The notes under the pieces were generated by a model, which searched no databases, was not told the DNA's origin, and saw nothing but the letters and a program-made list of their open reading frames with translations. Shown here piece after piece: positions 42,751 through 51,628 of a stretch of DNA of 64,000 nucleotides. A program made the translations under genes and the position numbers. How positions within the stretch are numbered: the stretch's first letter is position 1; each line of letters starts with the position of its first letter. Origin of the DNA: Sphingobium jiangsuense (GTDB taxonomy: Bacteria > Pseudomonadota > Alphaproteobacteria > Sphingomonadales > Sphingomonadaceae); the NCBI RefSeq assembly GCF_014196495.1, contig NZ_JACIDT010000009.1, forward strand, positions 124,001-188,000, read 5' to 3'.

Positions 42751-45159
42751 ATGAACAGGTTGGTTTCAAACCGTGCGCGCTGCGGCGCCGTGGGGATTTC
42801 GGTGCTGGCGCTGATGGCGGCCGGCGGCGCGGCGGCCCAGACCGCCGCCGATGCGGGGGGCGCCGAAACAAGGGGCGCCGAAACAAGGGTCGAAGGTCTG
42901 GCCGACATCGTCGTCACCGCCCAGAAATATGACCAGCGCCTTCAGGAAACGCCGATCTCGATCGTCGCGGTCGACGGCAACCAGCTCGCCACCATGGGCG
43001 TGGACAGCCTTCAGGGCTTCGACACCTTCGTCCCGAACCTCAGCGTCGGCGGCACCGGCGGGCAGGGCAATGCGGTGGCGAATTTCTCGATCCGCGGCAT
43101 CGGCGGCGCGGGCTCTGGTTTCGTGACGCAGGAAAGCGCGGTCGGCGTCTATATCGACGATATATTGTTCGCCCGCCCCAACGGCGCGCTGCTCGACCTG
43201 CTCGACGTGGACCGGATGGAGGTGCTGCGCGGCCCGCAGGGCACGCTGTTCGGCCGCAACACGGCGGGCGGCGCGGTGCGCTACATCACCAAGAGGCCCA
43301 CCGACGAGTTCGAGGGCAATGCGCGCGGCGTGCTCGGCTCCCGCAACCGGCGCGATCTCAGCGCGACGGTCAACATTCCGCTCGCCGATACGCTGGCGAC
43401 GCGCATTTCCTTCTCCAGCAAGAACCGCGACGGCTATATCACGCGGCTGGTCGACGGCATCAAGACCGGCAACGAAAACAGCACCGCCGTGCGCGGGCAG
43501 GTGGAATGGAAGCCCACCAGCCGCCTGACCGTCAACCTTTCGGCGGATTCGGTGCGGACCAGCGACCATGGCTCTCCCACCACCATTTCCAGCTATTCGG
43601 TGACGGATATCTATCCCAGCGCCCTCTACGGCATTCAGGGGCCGGGGCATCCGCCGCTCAGCGCCGCGGCCTATCTGTCGATGCGCAACCTCAACCCGTC
43701 GGCCTCCGCCTCGGGCTGGACCAACGCCGCGTCCGACTTCGCGGGCTATACGACGACCGGCAAATATTCGGTCTATGGCGGCGATCTCGACCGCAACACC
43801 TATCGCGGCCTGGGTCTGGCGGCGACCATCAGCTATGAGCTGACCGACGACATCACCTTCAAGTCGCTGACCGGCTATCGCGATGTCCACCAGACGATGA
43901 AGCAGGACTGGGACCGCACGCCCATCTGGCTGAACGCGCTGTGGGAGACGATCGACATCGAATATTATACGCAGGAATTCCAGTTCACCGGCAACTCGCT
44001 GGACGGGCGCCTGAAATGGGTGGTCGGCGCCTTCTACTATCACGACCAGGCGGACGATTATCGCCGCCGCTTCGACCCGTCCGGCGGCGCGATCGGCTCC
44101 GACGGCCAGCCCGGCCAGATGGAGAACAAATATATCACGACCGAGAGCCTCGCCGTGTTCGGCCAGGGCACCTTCAGCTTCACCGACCGCTTCAGCGCGA
44201 CGGTCGGCCTGCGCTGGAACAAGGACAAGAAGGACTATACCACCGAGCGCGACGGGCGGAACATCGTCGGCGGCCTGCCCGCGCCCTATTCGGTGTCGGG
44301 CAGCTGGAGCAACGTCTCGCCGCGCTTCAGCCTGGAGCAGCGCTGGACGCGCGACATCATGACCTATCAGTCGGCGGCGATGGGCTTCAAGGGCGGCGGC
44401 TTCAACGACACGATCCAGCGCAACTGCGCCGCGCCGGGCATCGTCAATTGCGGCCTGACCGAATATCAGCCCGAGAAGCTGTGGACCTATGAGGCCGGCA
44501 TCCGTTCCGAATTTCTGGACCGCAGGCTGCGCGTCAACATCACCGGCTTCTACACGACCTATAACGACATGCAGGTCCAGCTGATCGACAACACGCCGCC
44601 GCCTTTCGCCTACACCACCAATGCGGACGCCACCGTCAAGGGGCTGGAGATCGACGCGCTGGCCGCCGTGACGCCGGAGCTGATGGTGCGCGGCAGCTTC
44701 GGCTACACCAAGTCGAAATATGACGGCAATATCGCGGCGCAGACCGCGGGCACCATCGGCGTGGGCACGCCGTTCCTGCGCAGCCCGAAGATCTCCTACT
44801 CCATCGGCGCCACCTACCGGCATCCGCTGAAGGACGACGCGGAGCTGGTGTTCAACACCGACTGGGGCTGGAAGGACAAGCAGGCCAGCACCTCGACGCC
44901 GACCAACATGCTGATGCTGCCGTCCTACGGGCTGCTGAACGGGCGCATCGAATATCGCTCCGGCAGGAACTGGAGCTTCGCGCTGTTCGGCACCAACCTG
45001 CTCGACAAATATTATCTCACCGGCGGCTTCGACCCGTCCGGCCCGGCATCCAAGCCCGCCTATGGCACGACCAAGCCGCACGACGCGCTGTTCGGCTTCA
45101 CGATGCTGGACGTCGGCCGCCCGCGAGAACTGGGCGTCGAGCTGAACATCAGCTTCTGA
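42751..45159 (+). CDS. TonB-dependent outer-membrane receptor A
   Basis: An 802-residue receptor with a signal peptide (VGISVLALMAAGGAAAQ), a TonB box region (LADIVVTAQKYDQRLQETPI), a plug (GVDSLQGFDTFVPNLSV; VLRGPQGTLFGRNTAGGAVR) and a 22-strand type barrel ending GVELNISF, with a terminal Phe. It probably imports the aromatic substrate of the neighbouring pathway. Near the mature N-terminus a 15-base unit is present twice, giving GAETRGAETR. Five operator copies lie upstream and a terminator follows directly. Confidence 0.93.
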   Translation: MNRLVSNRARCGAVGISVLALMAAGGAAAQTAADAGGAETRGAETRVEGLADIVVTAQKYDQRLQETPISIVAVDGNQLATMGVDSLQGFDTFVPNLSVGGTGGQGNAVANFSIRGIGGAGSGFVTQESAVGVYIDDILFARPNGALLDLLDVDRMEVLRGPQGTLFGRNTAGGAVRYITKRPTDEFEGNARGVLGSRNRRDLSATVNIPLADTLATRISFSSKNRDGYITRLVDGIKTGNENSTAVRGQVEWKPTSRLTVNLSADSVRTSDHGSPTTISSYSVTDIYPSALYGIQGPGHPPLSAAAYLSMRNLNPSASASGWTNAASDFAGYTTTGKYSVYGGDLDRNTYRGLGLAATISYELTDDITFKSLTGYRDVHQTMKQDWDRTPIWLNALWETIDIEYYTQEFQFTGNSLDGRLKWVVGAFYYHDQADDYRRRFDPSGGAIGSDGQPGQMENKYITTESLAVFGQGTFSFTDRFSATVGLRWNKDKKDYTTERDGRNIVGGLPAPYSVSGSWSNVSPRFSLEQRWTRDIMTYQSAAMGFKGGGFNDTIQRNCAAPGIVNCGLTEYQPEKLWTYEAGIRSEFLDRRLRVNITGFYTTYNDMQVQLIDNTPPPFAYTTNADATVKGLEIDALAAVTPELMVRGSFGYTKSKYDGNIAAQTAGTIGVGTPFLRSPKISYSIGATYRHPLKDDAELVFNTDWGWKDKQASTSTPTNMLMLPSYGLLNGRIEYRSGRNWSFALFGTNLLDKYYLTGGFDPSGPASKPAYGTTKPHDALFGFTMLDVGRPRELGVELNISF

Positions 45160-45166
45160 TCCCCTT

Positions 45167-45198
45167 GGGGCCTTTCCACCGGGAAAGGCCCCTTTTTT
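45167..45198 (+). terminator. Rho-independent terminator of the TonB receptor
   Basis: An 11-base-pair stem (GGGGCCTTTCC / GGAAAGGCCCC) with a four-base loop and six T residues, beginning seven bases after the receptor stop. Confidence 0.92.
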
Positions 45199-45240
45199 GT
45201 GGTGGCTATGCGGCGTGCAAAGCTGCTTGCCCCTCCTGCA

Positions 45241-45343
45241 TTCGTCACCCCGGCGACCCGAAGGGGGCCGAAGGTCAACGCTGGGGTCTCAGGCCATGTC
45301 GCGCGCCGCCTCCCGAGATGCCAGCCTGCGCTGGCATGACGGG
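45241..45343. repeat. Intergenic repeat with CGTCA ... TGACG ends
   Basis: Starts TTCGTCACCCCGG and ends GGCATGACGGG, with an internal hairpin ATGCCAGC-CTGC-GCTGGCAT at 45318-45337. Its plan (TCACCCCGG, GGGGTCTCAGG, CCAGCCTGCGCTGG) resembles dispersed intergenic repeats common in sphingomonads. No coding evidence. Confidence 0.65.
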
Positions 45344-45390
45344 GGAAAATATATGACCGCTTCGGGGTGGTCAGACGACATAGCCTCACC

Positions 45391-45498
45391 CGTCATGCTG
45401 AACTTGTTTCAGCATCCATCAAGCCTGACAGACCAACGGTCAATCCGCGAAATGGACCCTGAGCAGGGCCAGCGCAGCCAAACAAGTTCAGGGTGACG
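45391..45498. repeat. Intergenic repeat with inverted CGTCATGCTGAACTTGTTT ends
   Basis: The left end CGTCATGCTGAACTTGTTT pairs with AAACAAGTTCAGGGTGACG at the right, an imperfect inverted repeat around 70 bases of spacer. The type is widespread between genes in sphingomonads. Together with the element before it, it fills most of the 400-base gap after the TonB receptor. Confidence 0.75.
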
Positions 45499-45565
45499 GT
45501 AACGGCAAGGCCCCGTTTCTGCTGCAAACCCCGACTTTTCATCCCCAACATCGGAGATCAGCTTC

Positions 45566-46126
45566 ATGGCCAATGAAATAGTTTTCAGCAGACGCGCGCT
45601 CGCGGCGGTCGCGGGCCTTGGCGCGGCGATGGCGGCGGGTGGGGCGGCGGGCGGGGCGGATGCCGCGCGGCCCGCCGCCTTCACCGAAAGCGACCGGGCC
45701 GCCGTGATCGACCTGTTCTCCGCCTTCTGCTGGAGCTTCGACTGCACCAACGAGGAGGCGTTTCTCGACCTGTTCACCGGCGATGCGCTGGTCGTCGGCA
45801 TGGGCGTCGCGCATCGGGGCAGGGAGGCCATCGCCCGATGGTTCCGCTATCTGGTCGCGCTGCGCGAGAAGGATGGCGACGACTGGCTGCACGAGGCGGG
45901 CCAGTTCCGCTTCGTGCCCGATGGCGCGGGCTGCATCGCCTATGCTTATGCGACGCATTTCGGCGCCAATCCGCAGACCGGGGCCCGCTTCGTCCGCAGC
46001 CTCGGCTATTTCGTCGCCGACTGCGTGCGCGCGGACGGGCTATGGCGTTTCCGCCGCTTCAGCATCAGCGGCTGGGACAAGGCCCTGCTGCCCTGGAAAA
46101 AGCCGCTGCCGTGGGACGGCCTCTGA
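45566..46126 (+). CDS. Secreted NTF2/SnoaL-like protein 3
   Basis: A 186-residue protein. The N-terminus has a twin-arginine-like motif (SRRALAAVAGLGAAMAAGGA) and should export the protein; an NTF2-like domain follows (IDLFSAFCWSFDCTNEEAFL; LFTGDALVVGMGVAHRGREA; ADGLWRFRRFSISGWD). It is not anchored by MRGW like the other two copies. It lies alone on the + strand between repeats and a convergent transporter. Function unknown; family members act as isomerases, dehydratases or binding proteins. Confidence 0.72.
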   Translation: MANEIVFSRRALAAVAGLGAAMAAGGAAGGADAARPAAFTESDRAAVIDLFSAFCWSFDCTNEEAFLDLFTGDALVVGMGVAHRGREAIARWFRYLVALREKDGDDWLHEAGQFRFVPDGAGCIAYAYATHFGANPQTGARFVRSLGYFVADCVRADGLWRFRRFSISGWDKALLPWKKPLPWDGL

Positions 46127-46132
46127 CGGCTG

Positions 46133-47320
46133 CTAGCCAGCCTGATGTCCGCCCTTGGCCGCCCATAGCAGGATGGCCGCCGCGCATCCGACAAGGCAGG
46201 CGGCGATGGTGATCGCCAGTCCCGCGCCGCCGCCCCAGCCCAGCGAACTGGCGATCCACGAGGCGAGCGTGCCCGCCGCGAAGGTCGCGCCGCCGAACAG
46301 CGCGGATGCCGCGCCGGATCGCGTGGCGTCCACCGCCAGCGCTCCCGCCAGCGTATTGGCCTGCACCACCGCCACGCTCGATATGACGAGGAACAGCAGC
46401 AGCAGCAGCGTCCACAGCCCGCCCGCCCGCGTCAGCGCGAACAGCGTGAAGGCGATGGCGAGCAGGATGGCGTTGCGCGCCGACCCGCGCAGCATCCGGT
46501 CCGGCGAGCGGCTTTTCAGCAGGATGCGGTTCAATTGGTTCGCCGCGACCAGCCCGATCGCGTTGAGCGCGAAGAGCAGCCCGAAATGGGTGCGGCTGAC
46601 GCCATAATCCTCCATCAGCACGGCGGGCGAGGTGGCGATATAGGCGAACATGCAGGCGCTGTTGCACGACGCGGCCAGCAGATTGCCGAGGAACAGCCGG
46701 TTGCCGAGCAGCTGGCGGTAGGAGCGGAACGGATGCTCGCCCCGCGCCTGCGCGGCGGTGGCGGCGGAGCGGGTTTCGGCAAGGCGGAAGGCCGCCCCGG
46801 CGAGCAGCAGCACGCCGCCCGCCGCCATCGCGCCGAAGATGGAGCGCCACGCGCCGAAGCTGATGACCAGATTGCCGAGGCTGGGCGCGAGGATCGGCGC
46901 CACCCCGCCAATCAGCGCGAGGAGGGAGAAGAGGCGCGCCGATTCCCGGTGATCCAGCTTGTCCCGCACCACCGCGCGCCCGGCCACCGTCACCGAGCAG
47001 GCCCCCAGCGCCTGAAGCAGTCGCGCGGCCATCAGCATCGCGAAATCCGGCGCGAGGCAGGCGGCGACCGATCCGGCGAGATAGAGCAGCAATCCCCCGA
47101 TGATGAGCGGCTTGCGCCCCAGCCTGTCCGACAGGGGACCGGCGATCAGCTGCCCCGCCGCCAGCCCGGCGAAGAAGATCGACACGCTCTGCCCGGCCTG
47201 CTGCGCGGTGATGCCGAGCTCCCCGGCGAGCTGGGGAATGGCGGGCAGGTACATGTCGATGGACAGCGGGGCGAGCGCGCCGAAACCGGCGAGCAGCAGC
47301 ACCTGGGTTCGGGTGAGCAT
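46133..47320 (-). CDS. Bcr/CflA-type MFS efflux transporter
   Basis: A 395-residue twelve-helix major facilitator. The start LLLAGFGALAPLSIDMYLPA and motif GPLSDRLGRKPLI are signatures of the Bcr/CflA drug-resistance group (DHA1). It probably exports toxic substrates or pathway intermediates from the cytoplasm. It lies 14 bases after the aromatic-acid transporter on the same strand, so both likely share a transcript. Confidence 0.88.
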   Translation of the reverse strand: MLTRTQVLLLAGFGALAPLSIDMYLPAIPQLAGELGITAQQAGQSVSIFFAGLAAGQLIAGPLSDRLGRKPLIIGGLLLYLAGSVAACLAPDFAMLMAARLLQALGACSVTVAGRAVVRDKLDHRESARLFSLLALIGGVAPILAPSLGNLVISFGAWRSIFGAMAAGGVLLLAGAAFRLAETRSAATAAQARGEHPFRSYRQLLGNRLFLGNLLAASCNSACMFAYIATSPAVLMEDYGVSRTHFGLLFALNAIGLVAANQLNRILLKSRSPDRMLRGSARNAILLAIAFTLFALTRAGGLWTLLLLLFLVISSVAVVQANTLAGALAVDATRSGAASALFGGATFAAGTLASWIASSLGWGGGAGLAITIAACLVGCAAAILLWAAKGGHQAG

Positions 47321-47334
47321 CGGGGTGGATCGTT

Positions 47335-48666
47335 TCAGAGGCCCGGCCGCCTGCCCGCGATCAGCGCGGCGAGCGCCAGCAGCACCGACCCCGCGACGAG
47401 GGAGAAGAAGCCCTGCGTGCCCAGCAGGCCGAGCGCCTGCGCGCCGGTCAGCGCGCCGAGTATGGCGCCGACCCGCCCCATGGTCGCGGACAGCCCGATC
47501 CCGCTCGCGCGCACCACGGAGGAGAAGCTGGCGGTGGCGAGCGCATAGAGCGACGTCAGCGTCCCGTTGAGCATATAGCCGCCGATCGCGATCAGCCCGT
47601 AGAAATAAACGGGCGGATAGCCGTGATCGGGCGTCGGCAGCGTGATCGCCAGCAGGATGAGGGCGGCGGCGCCACCGGCCAGATGCCCCCGCAGCACCCG
47701 GCCGACGCCATATTTGCCGGTGAGCAGACCGGCGAAGAAGATCCCGCCGATGCCCGCGATGCTCCAGATGAAGAGGGCGGTCCCGGCGACCTTCTGCGAA
47801 AAGCCTGCGCTGGAAAGCAGCGCGGGCAGCCAGCTCAGCACCATGGTCATCGCCAGATAGGCGAAGAAGAAGGCCGTCAGCAGCGAAACCACCCGCGCCC
47901 GCTCGCCGGGGGCGAACAGCAGGCCGAAGCGATATTTCCCGGCCTTGCCCTCTTCCCGGTCGGCGGCGGGCGGTTCGGGCGCGGGCATGTCGAGCTTGCG
48001 CAGCAGATCCTCCAGCTGCTTCGCCTTACCGGGAAAGCGGATCAGATAGGCCGGGGATTCCGGCAGCGCCGCCAGCAGAATCGCGGCGGCGGCGATCGGC
48101 AGCAGGCCCGCGACGATGAACAGCATCTGCCAGCCGAAGGCGGGCAGGATCGTCATCCCGGCAAGCCCGGTCAGCGAAATGCCGAGCGGATGGCACAGCA
48201 TGGCGAAGGACACGACCAGCCCGTGCCGCGCCTTCGGCATGGTTTCGGTCAGCAGCGCCAGCACCGGGGGCAGGCATCCGCCCAGGCCGAGGCCGGCGAT
48301 GAAGCGGATCACCGCCAGCTGCCCCGGCGTGTGCAGGAAGGCCATGACGAGCGTGGCGAGGCCGAACAGCACCGCGCCGCCCACGGCGGTCGGCTTGCGC
48401 CCGAAGCGGTCGCCCAGCAACCCGCCCAGCAGCGCGCCCGCGGCGGACCCGGCATAGCCCGCCGCCATCGCCGTGCCGAAGCTCGAAAGCGGCAGGCCCC
48501 AATCCTGCGCCAGCGTGGATACCGCGACGCTCAGCACCTGCGTGTCGATGCCGTCGATGACGTAGAGCAGCAGCACCAGGAAGAGGATGCGCAGCTGCAT
48601 CCTGCCGAAGCCGGATACGGAAAGCCCGCGCGGCGCGGGGAGCATGGTTTCGACGGGGCCTGACAC
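47335..48666 (-). CDS. Aromatic acid:H+ symporter-type MFS transporter
   Basis: A 443-residue major facilitator with the AAHS-type first helix motif (VIDGIDTQVLSVAVSTLAQD, with the acidic residues used by PcaK-like proteins) and GGLLGDRFGRKPTAVGG between helices 2 and 3. A cytoplasmic loop of about 50 residues lies mid-protein (PAPEPPAADREEGKAG). It should move an aromatic acid with protons across the inner membrane, complementing the TonB receptor in the outer membrane. Confidence 0.85.
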   Translation of the reverse strand: MSGPVETMLPAPRGLSVSGFGRMQLRILFLVLLLYVIDGIDTQVLSVAVSTLAQDWGLPLSSFGTAMAAGYAGSAAGALLGGLLGDRFGRKPTAVGGAVLFGLATLVMAFLHTPGQLAVIRFIAGLGLGGCLPPVLALLTETMPKARHGLVVSFAMLCHPLGISLTGLAGMTILPAFGWQMLFIVAGLLPIAAAAILLAALPESPAYLIRFPGKAKQLEDLLRKLDMPAPEPPAADREEGKAGKYRFGLLFAPGERARVVSLLTAFFFAYLAMTMVLSWLPALLSSAGFSQKVAGTALFIWSIAGIGGIFFAGLLTGKYGVGRVLRGHLAGGAAALILLAITLPTPDHGYPPVYFYGLIAIGGYMLNGTLTSLYALATASFSSVVRASGIGLSATMGRVGAILGALTGAQALGLLGTQGFFSLVAGSVLLALAALIAGRRPGL

Positions 48667-48753
48667 TTGGTTTTCCTCTCGACTTTTCGCACTCGCTTCG
48701 GCTGGCGGCGGCGCGGCGGGCTTCGCCTCTGTCCGCGCCGTCGGCCGCGATGA

Positions 48754-49194
48754 TCAGGCCCGGTGGAGCACGATGTCGCGCACGTCCTGCGCCGTGGTCA
48801 TCCGGGGCCGGCTGTGCATCGCGAAGATCGGCAGATAATTGGGCAGATGCGCCAGCATCAGCGCGAACTGGGGCACCGCCAGCAGCATCGCGAATATCCA
48901 TGTCTCCGCCGTGCCGATCAGCACGATGTCGGCATAGAGGATCACCACCGTCAGCGGCAGCATCAGCAGCAGCGAGAACGGAACGAAGCGGTTCGCCAGC
49001 AGCAGCACTCCCGCCGCGATCTCGACGAATTTGACGATTTCGAACAGGCCGGAAAAGACCAGTCCGTCCATCAGGCGGTTGGCGGTTTCCTGCGTCGGGG
49101 GCGTGATCGGGATCCAGTGGAACCAGAAGTTCAACCCGTTGGCCAGCAGGAACAGCCCCAGAAAAACGCGGAGGACAATTTCCAGCACTCTCAT
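48754..49194 (-). CDS. DoxX-like membrane protein 4
   Basis: A 146-residue four-helix protein (IVLRVFLGLFLLANGLNFWF; IVKFVEIAAGVLLLANRFVP). The same xNxWx and E-x-A-A-G-x-x-L-L-x-N-R-x-V-P blocks recur in all four DoxX-like genes here. It follows the Rieske oxygenase after 37 bases on the same strand and shares its operator-bearing promoter. ATG 49194 is used, as upstream residues are charged and lack helix character. This is the only DoxX copy without an NTF2-like gene at its side. Confidence 0.75.
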   Translation of the reverse strand: MRVLEIVLRVFLGLFLLANGLNFWFHWIPITPPTQETANRLMDGLVFSGLFEIVKFVEIAAGVLLLANRFVPFSLLLMLPLTVVILYADIVLIGTAETWIFAMLLAVPQFALMLAHLPNYLPIFAMHSRPRMTTAQDVRDIVLHRA

Positions 49195-49231
49195 CTTCTT
49201 CTCCGTCGTTCTTTCCCGTTGCCTGTCGCGG

Positions 49232-50464
49232 TCACAGGGCTTTCCAGTCCTCGCTGTCGAGGACGACGCGATCATAGGACAGCGCGTGGCTGATGTCCTG
49301 AATATCGGATGCCTGCGGCGGCGACCCGTCCTGATGCTTCTTCACCGCGGTCAGCAGCATCTGGCGCAGCCGCATGACCGCGATATCCGCCGCCACCAGA
49401 TTTTCCTCGCCGCGATCCCATTCCCGATCGTTGAGCGACATCGCCATCGCGACGTCCTCGAATTCGATCGCGTCGAAGCCGCTCCAGCTCGTCGTCGCCA
49501 TCGCCGCGCGGTTCTGGCCCATGTCGTGCGGCCAGCTCATCGTGACCTCGCAGCTCTTCTCGTCATAGCGGGGGCCGTTGAAGCCCAGGAAGGCGCGCAT
49601 CCAGTCGCGGTCCACCGGCTCGTCGCGGGTATAGGCGATCTGGTAGGTCGCGGTTTCCTGATCGTTCATCGGCACCTCGATGATCGCGATCGCGAAGGCG
49701 AGATGGCCGGGGATGATCCGCATATTGGGCAGCATCACCGGCACCGCGCGGGCGTGGCGCGCGTCGTCGCGGCCCGGAATGCCGCGAAAGGCGACATAGC
49801 GATAGCCATAGTCGGTATCGACCACCTCATAGGTCGGGGCGAGGCTGTCCCATGCCGAGCTTTCGACCTCCTCGCCGCGCCGCGCCGCGCCCCAGCTGGG
49901 CCGGGCGTCGTTGGTGTGCAGCATGCCGACGTGCGAACTGTCGACGCCGCCTTCCCACAGGGCGAGATAATTGGCCTTGCTGTTGGCGCGGAAGAGGGTG
50001 CGGTGGTCGTCGGGCACCCTGTCGAAATCGAAGCGGCGCAGCGGCGGCTGCCGATCGGCGGGGCCGATATAGGTCCAGATCAGGCCGGACCGTTCCTCGA
50101 CCGGATAGGCCTTGGCGCGCTTGCGCTCGCGATAGACGGCATTGTCGTGGTTCGGCGTTTCCATCACGCGCCCGTCCACCGCGAATTTCCAGCCATGATA
50201 GATGCAGCGCAGCCCGCATTCCTCGTTGCGCCCGAAGCTGAGGGAGACGCCGCGATGGAGGCAATGGTCGTCGAGCACGCCCACCTTGCCCTCGGTGTCG
50301 CGAAAGACGACGAGCCGTTCGCCCAGCAGCCAGGTGAGCAGCGGCGCGCCGTCCGCCTCCACCTGGGAGGAGAGCGCCACCGGGTGCCAATAGCCGCGCA
50401 TGAAATCGCCCATCGGCGTTCCCTTGCCAACCTGGGTGAGAAGTCGATGCTGTTCGCTGTTCAT
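49232..50464 (-). CDS. Rieske non-heme iron oxygenase, phthalate-dioxygenase/O-demethylase type
   Basis: A 410-residue oxygenase. The Rieske ligands are in DHCLHRGVSLSFG and RCIYHGWKF (about residues 68-93). The mononuclear iron ligands are expected in LWEGGVDSSHVGMLH (Asp/His/His pattern). This single-component alpha-type (as VanA or phthalate 4,5-dioxygenase) takes electrons directly from a phthalate-type reductase, here probably 31623. Likely reactions are ring hydroxylation or O-demethylation of an aryl ether. An operator lies 73 bases upstream of ATG 50464. Confidence 0.9.
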   Translation of the reverse strand: MNSEQHRLLTQVGKGTPMGDFMRGYWHPVALSSQVEADGAPLLTWLLGERLVVFRDTEGKVGVLDDHCLHRGVSLSFGRNEECGLRCIYHGWKFAVDGRVMETPNHDNAVYRERKRAKAYPVEERSGLIWTYIGPADRQPPLRRFDFDRVPDDHRTLFRANSKANYLALWEGGVDSSHVGMLHTNDARPSWGAARRGEEVESSAWDSLAPTYEVVDTDYGYRYVAFRGIPGRDDARHARAVPVMLPNMRIIPGHLAFAIAIIEVPMNDQETATYQIAYTRDEPVDRDWMRAFLGFNGPRYDEKSCEVTMSWPHDMGQNRAAMATTSWSGFDAIEFEDVAMAMSLNDREWDRGEENLVAADIAVMRLRQMLLTAVKKHQDGSPPQASDIQDISHALSYDRVVLDSEDWKAL

Positions 50465-50536
50465 GGAAATATCCTCGTCCTGACTGGGCCCGCGCCGCAT
50501 GCCCGACGCGGCGGGGCCGACCTTATGCCCTCAATA

Positions 50537-50547
50537 TCGTCGGACAA
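50537..50547. promoter_or_regulatory. GntR-type operator TCGTCGGACAA
   Basis: Reads TTGTCCGACGA on the minus strand, a full consensus match, 73 bases upstream of the Rieske oxygenase start. Confidence 0.6.
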
Positions 50548-50709
50548 TCTTTCGTGTCAATCGAAATTGGATAAGTGTAGGATGATAAGGCTTATGTCTG
50601 TGGTCGCGATTATTATGACGATAAATCAATATTTTATCACGAAATTCAGGCATATGGAGCGGCTAAGCCGGTGCTTTTCACCACCAGAATTTTCGATTGA
50701 CATGAAATA

Positions 50710-50720
50710 TTGTAGGACGA
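50710..50720. promoter_or_regulatory. GntR-type operator TTGTAGGACGA
   Basis: Reads TCGTCCTACAA on the minus strand, a full consensus match, 73 bases upstream of the hydrolase start at 50793. Confidence 0.6.
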
Positions 50721-50792
50721 TAAAGTTCATTATCCAGAACAGATGAGATGGCAGGCGCGCCCGCTGCCATCGGCACCCAGGAGGGGGTTTCC

Positions 50793-51617
50793 ATGAGTCA
50801 GTTACCGAGCAACTATGTCGACACGCTGGGCTATCGCACCCATTATATCGAGGCGGGCGCGGGCAAGCCGCTGCTGCTGATCCATGGCGGCGGCGCCGGG
50901 GCGGACGCGCGCGGCAATTGGGAAAGGCTGTGCATGCCGCTGCTCGCCGGGGAGCGGCGCGTGATCGCCTATGACATGGTCGGCTTCGGTTCCGGCGACG
51001 CGCCCGATCCCGAAAATTTCGCCTATACGCCGGATGCGCGGGTAGACCAGCTCGTCGCGCTGATCGAGGCGCTCCAACTCGGCCCGGTCGATATCGTCGG
51101 CAATTCCATGGGCGGGCGCACCGCGCTCGCCACCGCGATCCGGCGGCCCGATCTGGTCGGCGACATCGTGCTGATGGGGTCGGCGGGCCTCGACCGTTCG
51201 ATGGGCGGCGCGCTCACCGCGCTGACCGAATATGATTTCACCTATGCCGGGATGGAGCGGATCGTCCGCGCGCTCACCAACGACCGGTACGAGCCGGACC
51301 CGGCGATGGTGCGCTATCGCCTCGACCTGTCGGTGCAGCCCGCGCAGGCGAAGGCGTTCGGCGCGACGATGAAGATATTGAAGGAACGGCAGGGCCTGTG
51401 GATCGAGGATGAGGAGATCGCCGGCGTCAAGCACCGCATCCTCGTCGTCAACGGCAAGAACGACAAGGTCGTGCCGATCGCCCATGCCTATTGCTATCTG
51501 GAACTGCTGGAGAATTCGACCGGCGTGATCCTGCCGCATTGCGGCCACTGGGCGATGATCGAGCACCCCGAAACCTTCGCCAATATCGTCAGCGCCTTTC
51601 TGGCGCGCAAATTCTGA
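50793..51617 (+). CDS. Alpha/beta hydrolase, meta-cleavage-product C-C hydrolase type A
   Basis: A 274-residue alpha/beta hydrolase. The oxyanion region is LLIHGGGAGADARGNWE, nucleophile Ser in VGNSMGGRTALA, Asp in GKNDKVVPIAH, His in HCGHWAMIEHP. The HGGGAGADARGNW pattern resembles BphD/XylF/HsaD enzymes that split 2-hydroxy-6-oxo-dienoates from extradiol cleavage. It probably acts after the dioxygenase at 39357. ATG 50793 follows GGAGGGGG; an upstream GTG-type extension is less likely. It starts a rightward run of hydrolases. Confidence 0.88.
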   Translation: MSQLPSNYVDTLGYRTHYIEAGAGKPLLLIHGGGAGADARGNWERLCMPLLAGERRVIAYDMVGFGSGDAPDPENFAYTPDARVDQLVALIEALQLGPVDIVGNSMGGRTALATAIRRPDLVGDIVLMGSAGLDRSMGGALTALTEYDFTYAGMERIVRALTNDRYEPDPAMVRYRLDLSVQPAQAKAFGATMKILKERQGLWIEDEEIAGVKHRILVVNGKNDKVVPIAHAYCYLELLENSTGVILPHCGHWAMIEHPETFANIVSAFLARKF

Positions 51618-51628
51618 GCGGCCCGGCC

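Larger units (their letters stand above)
50465..50792. promoter_or_regulatory. 328-base divergent control region, Rieske oxygenase / C-C hydrolase
   Basis: No gene is present. Two good operators at 50537 and 50710 are each 73 bases from the start codon they face, a symmetric layout; a weak third (GTGTAGGATGA, 50575) lies between. The region is relatively AT-rich in its right half. Confidence 0.65.

Noticed and set aside
50575..50585. GTGTAGGATGA as a twelfth operator
   Set aside because: The first T is G and the ACNA arm is ATGA; two mismatches at key places make it too weak to list.
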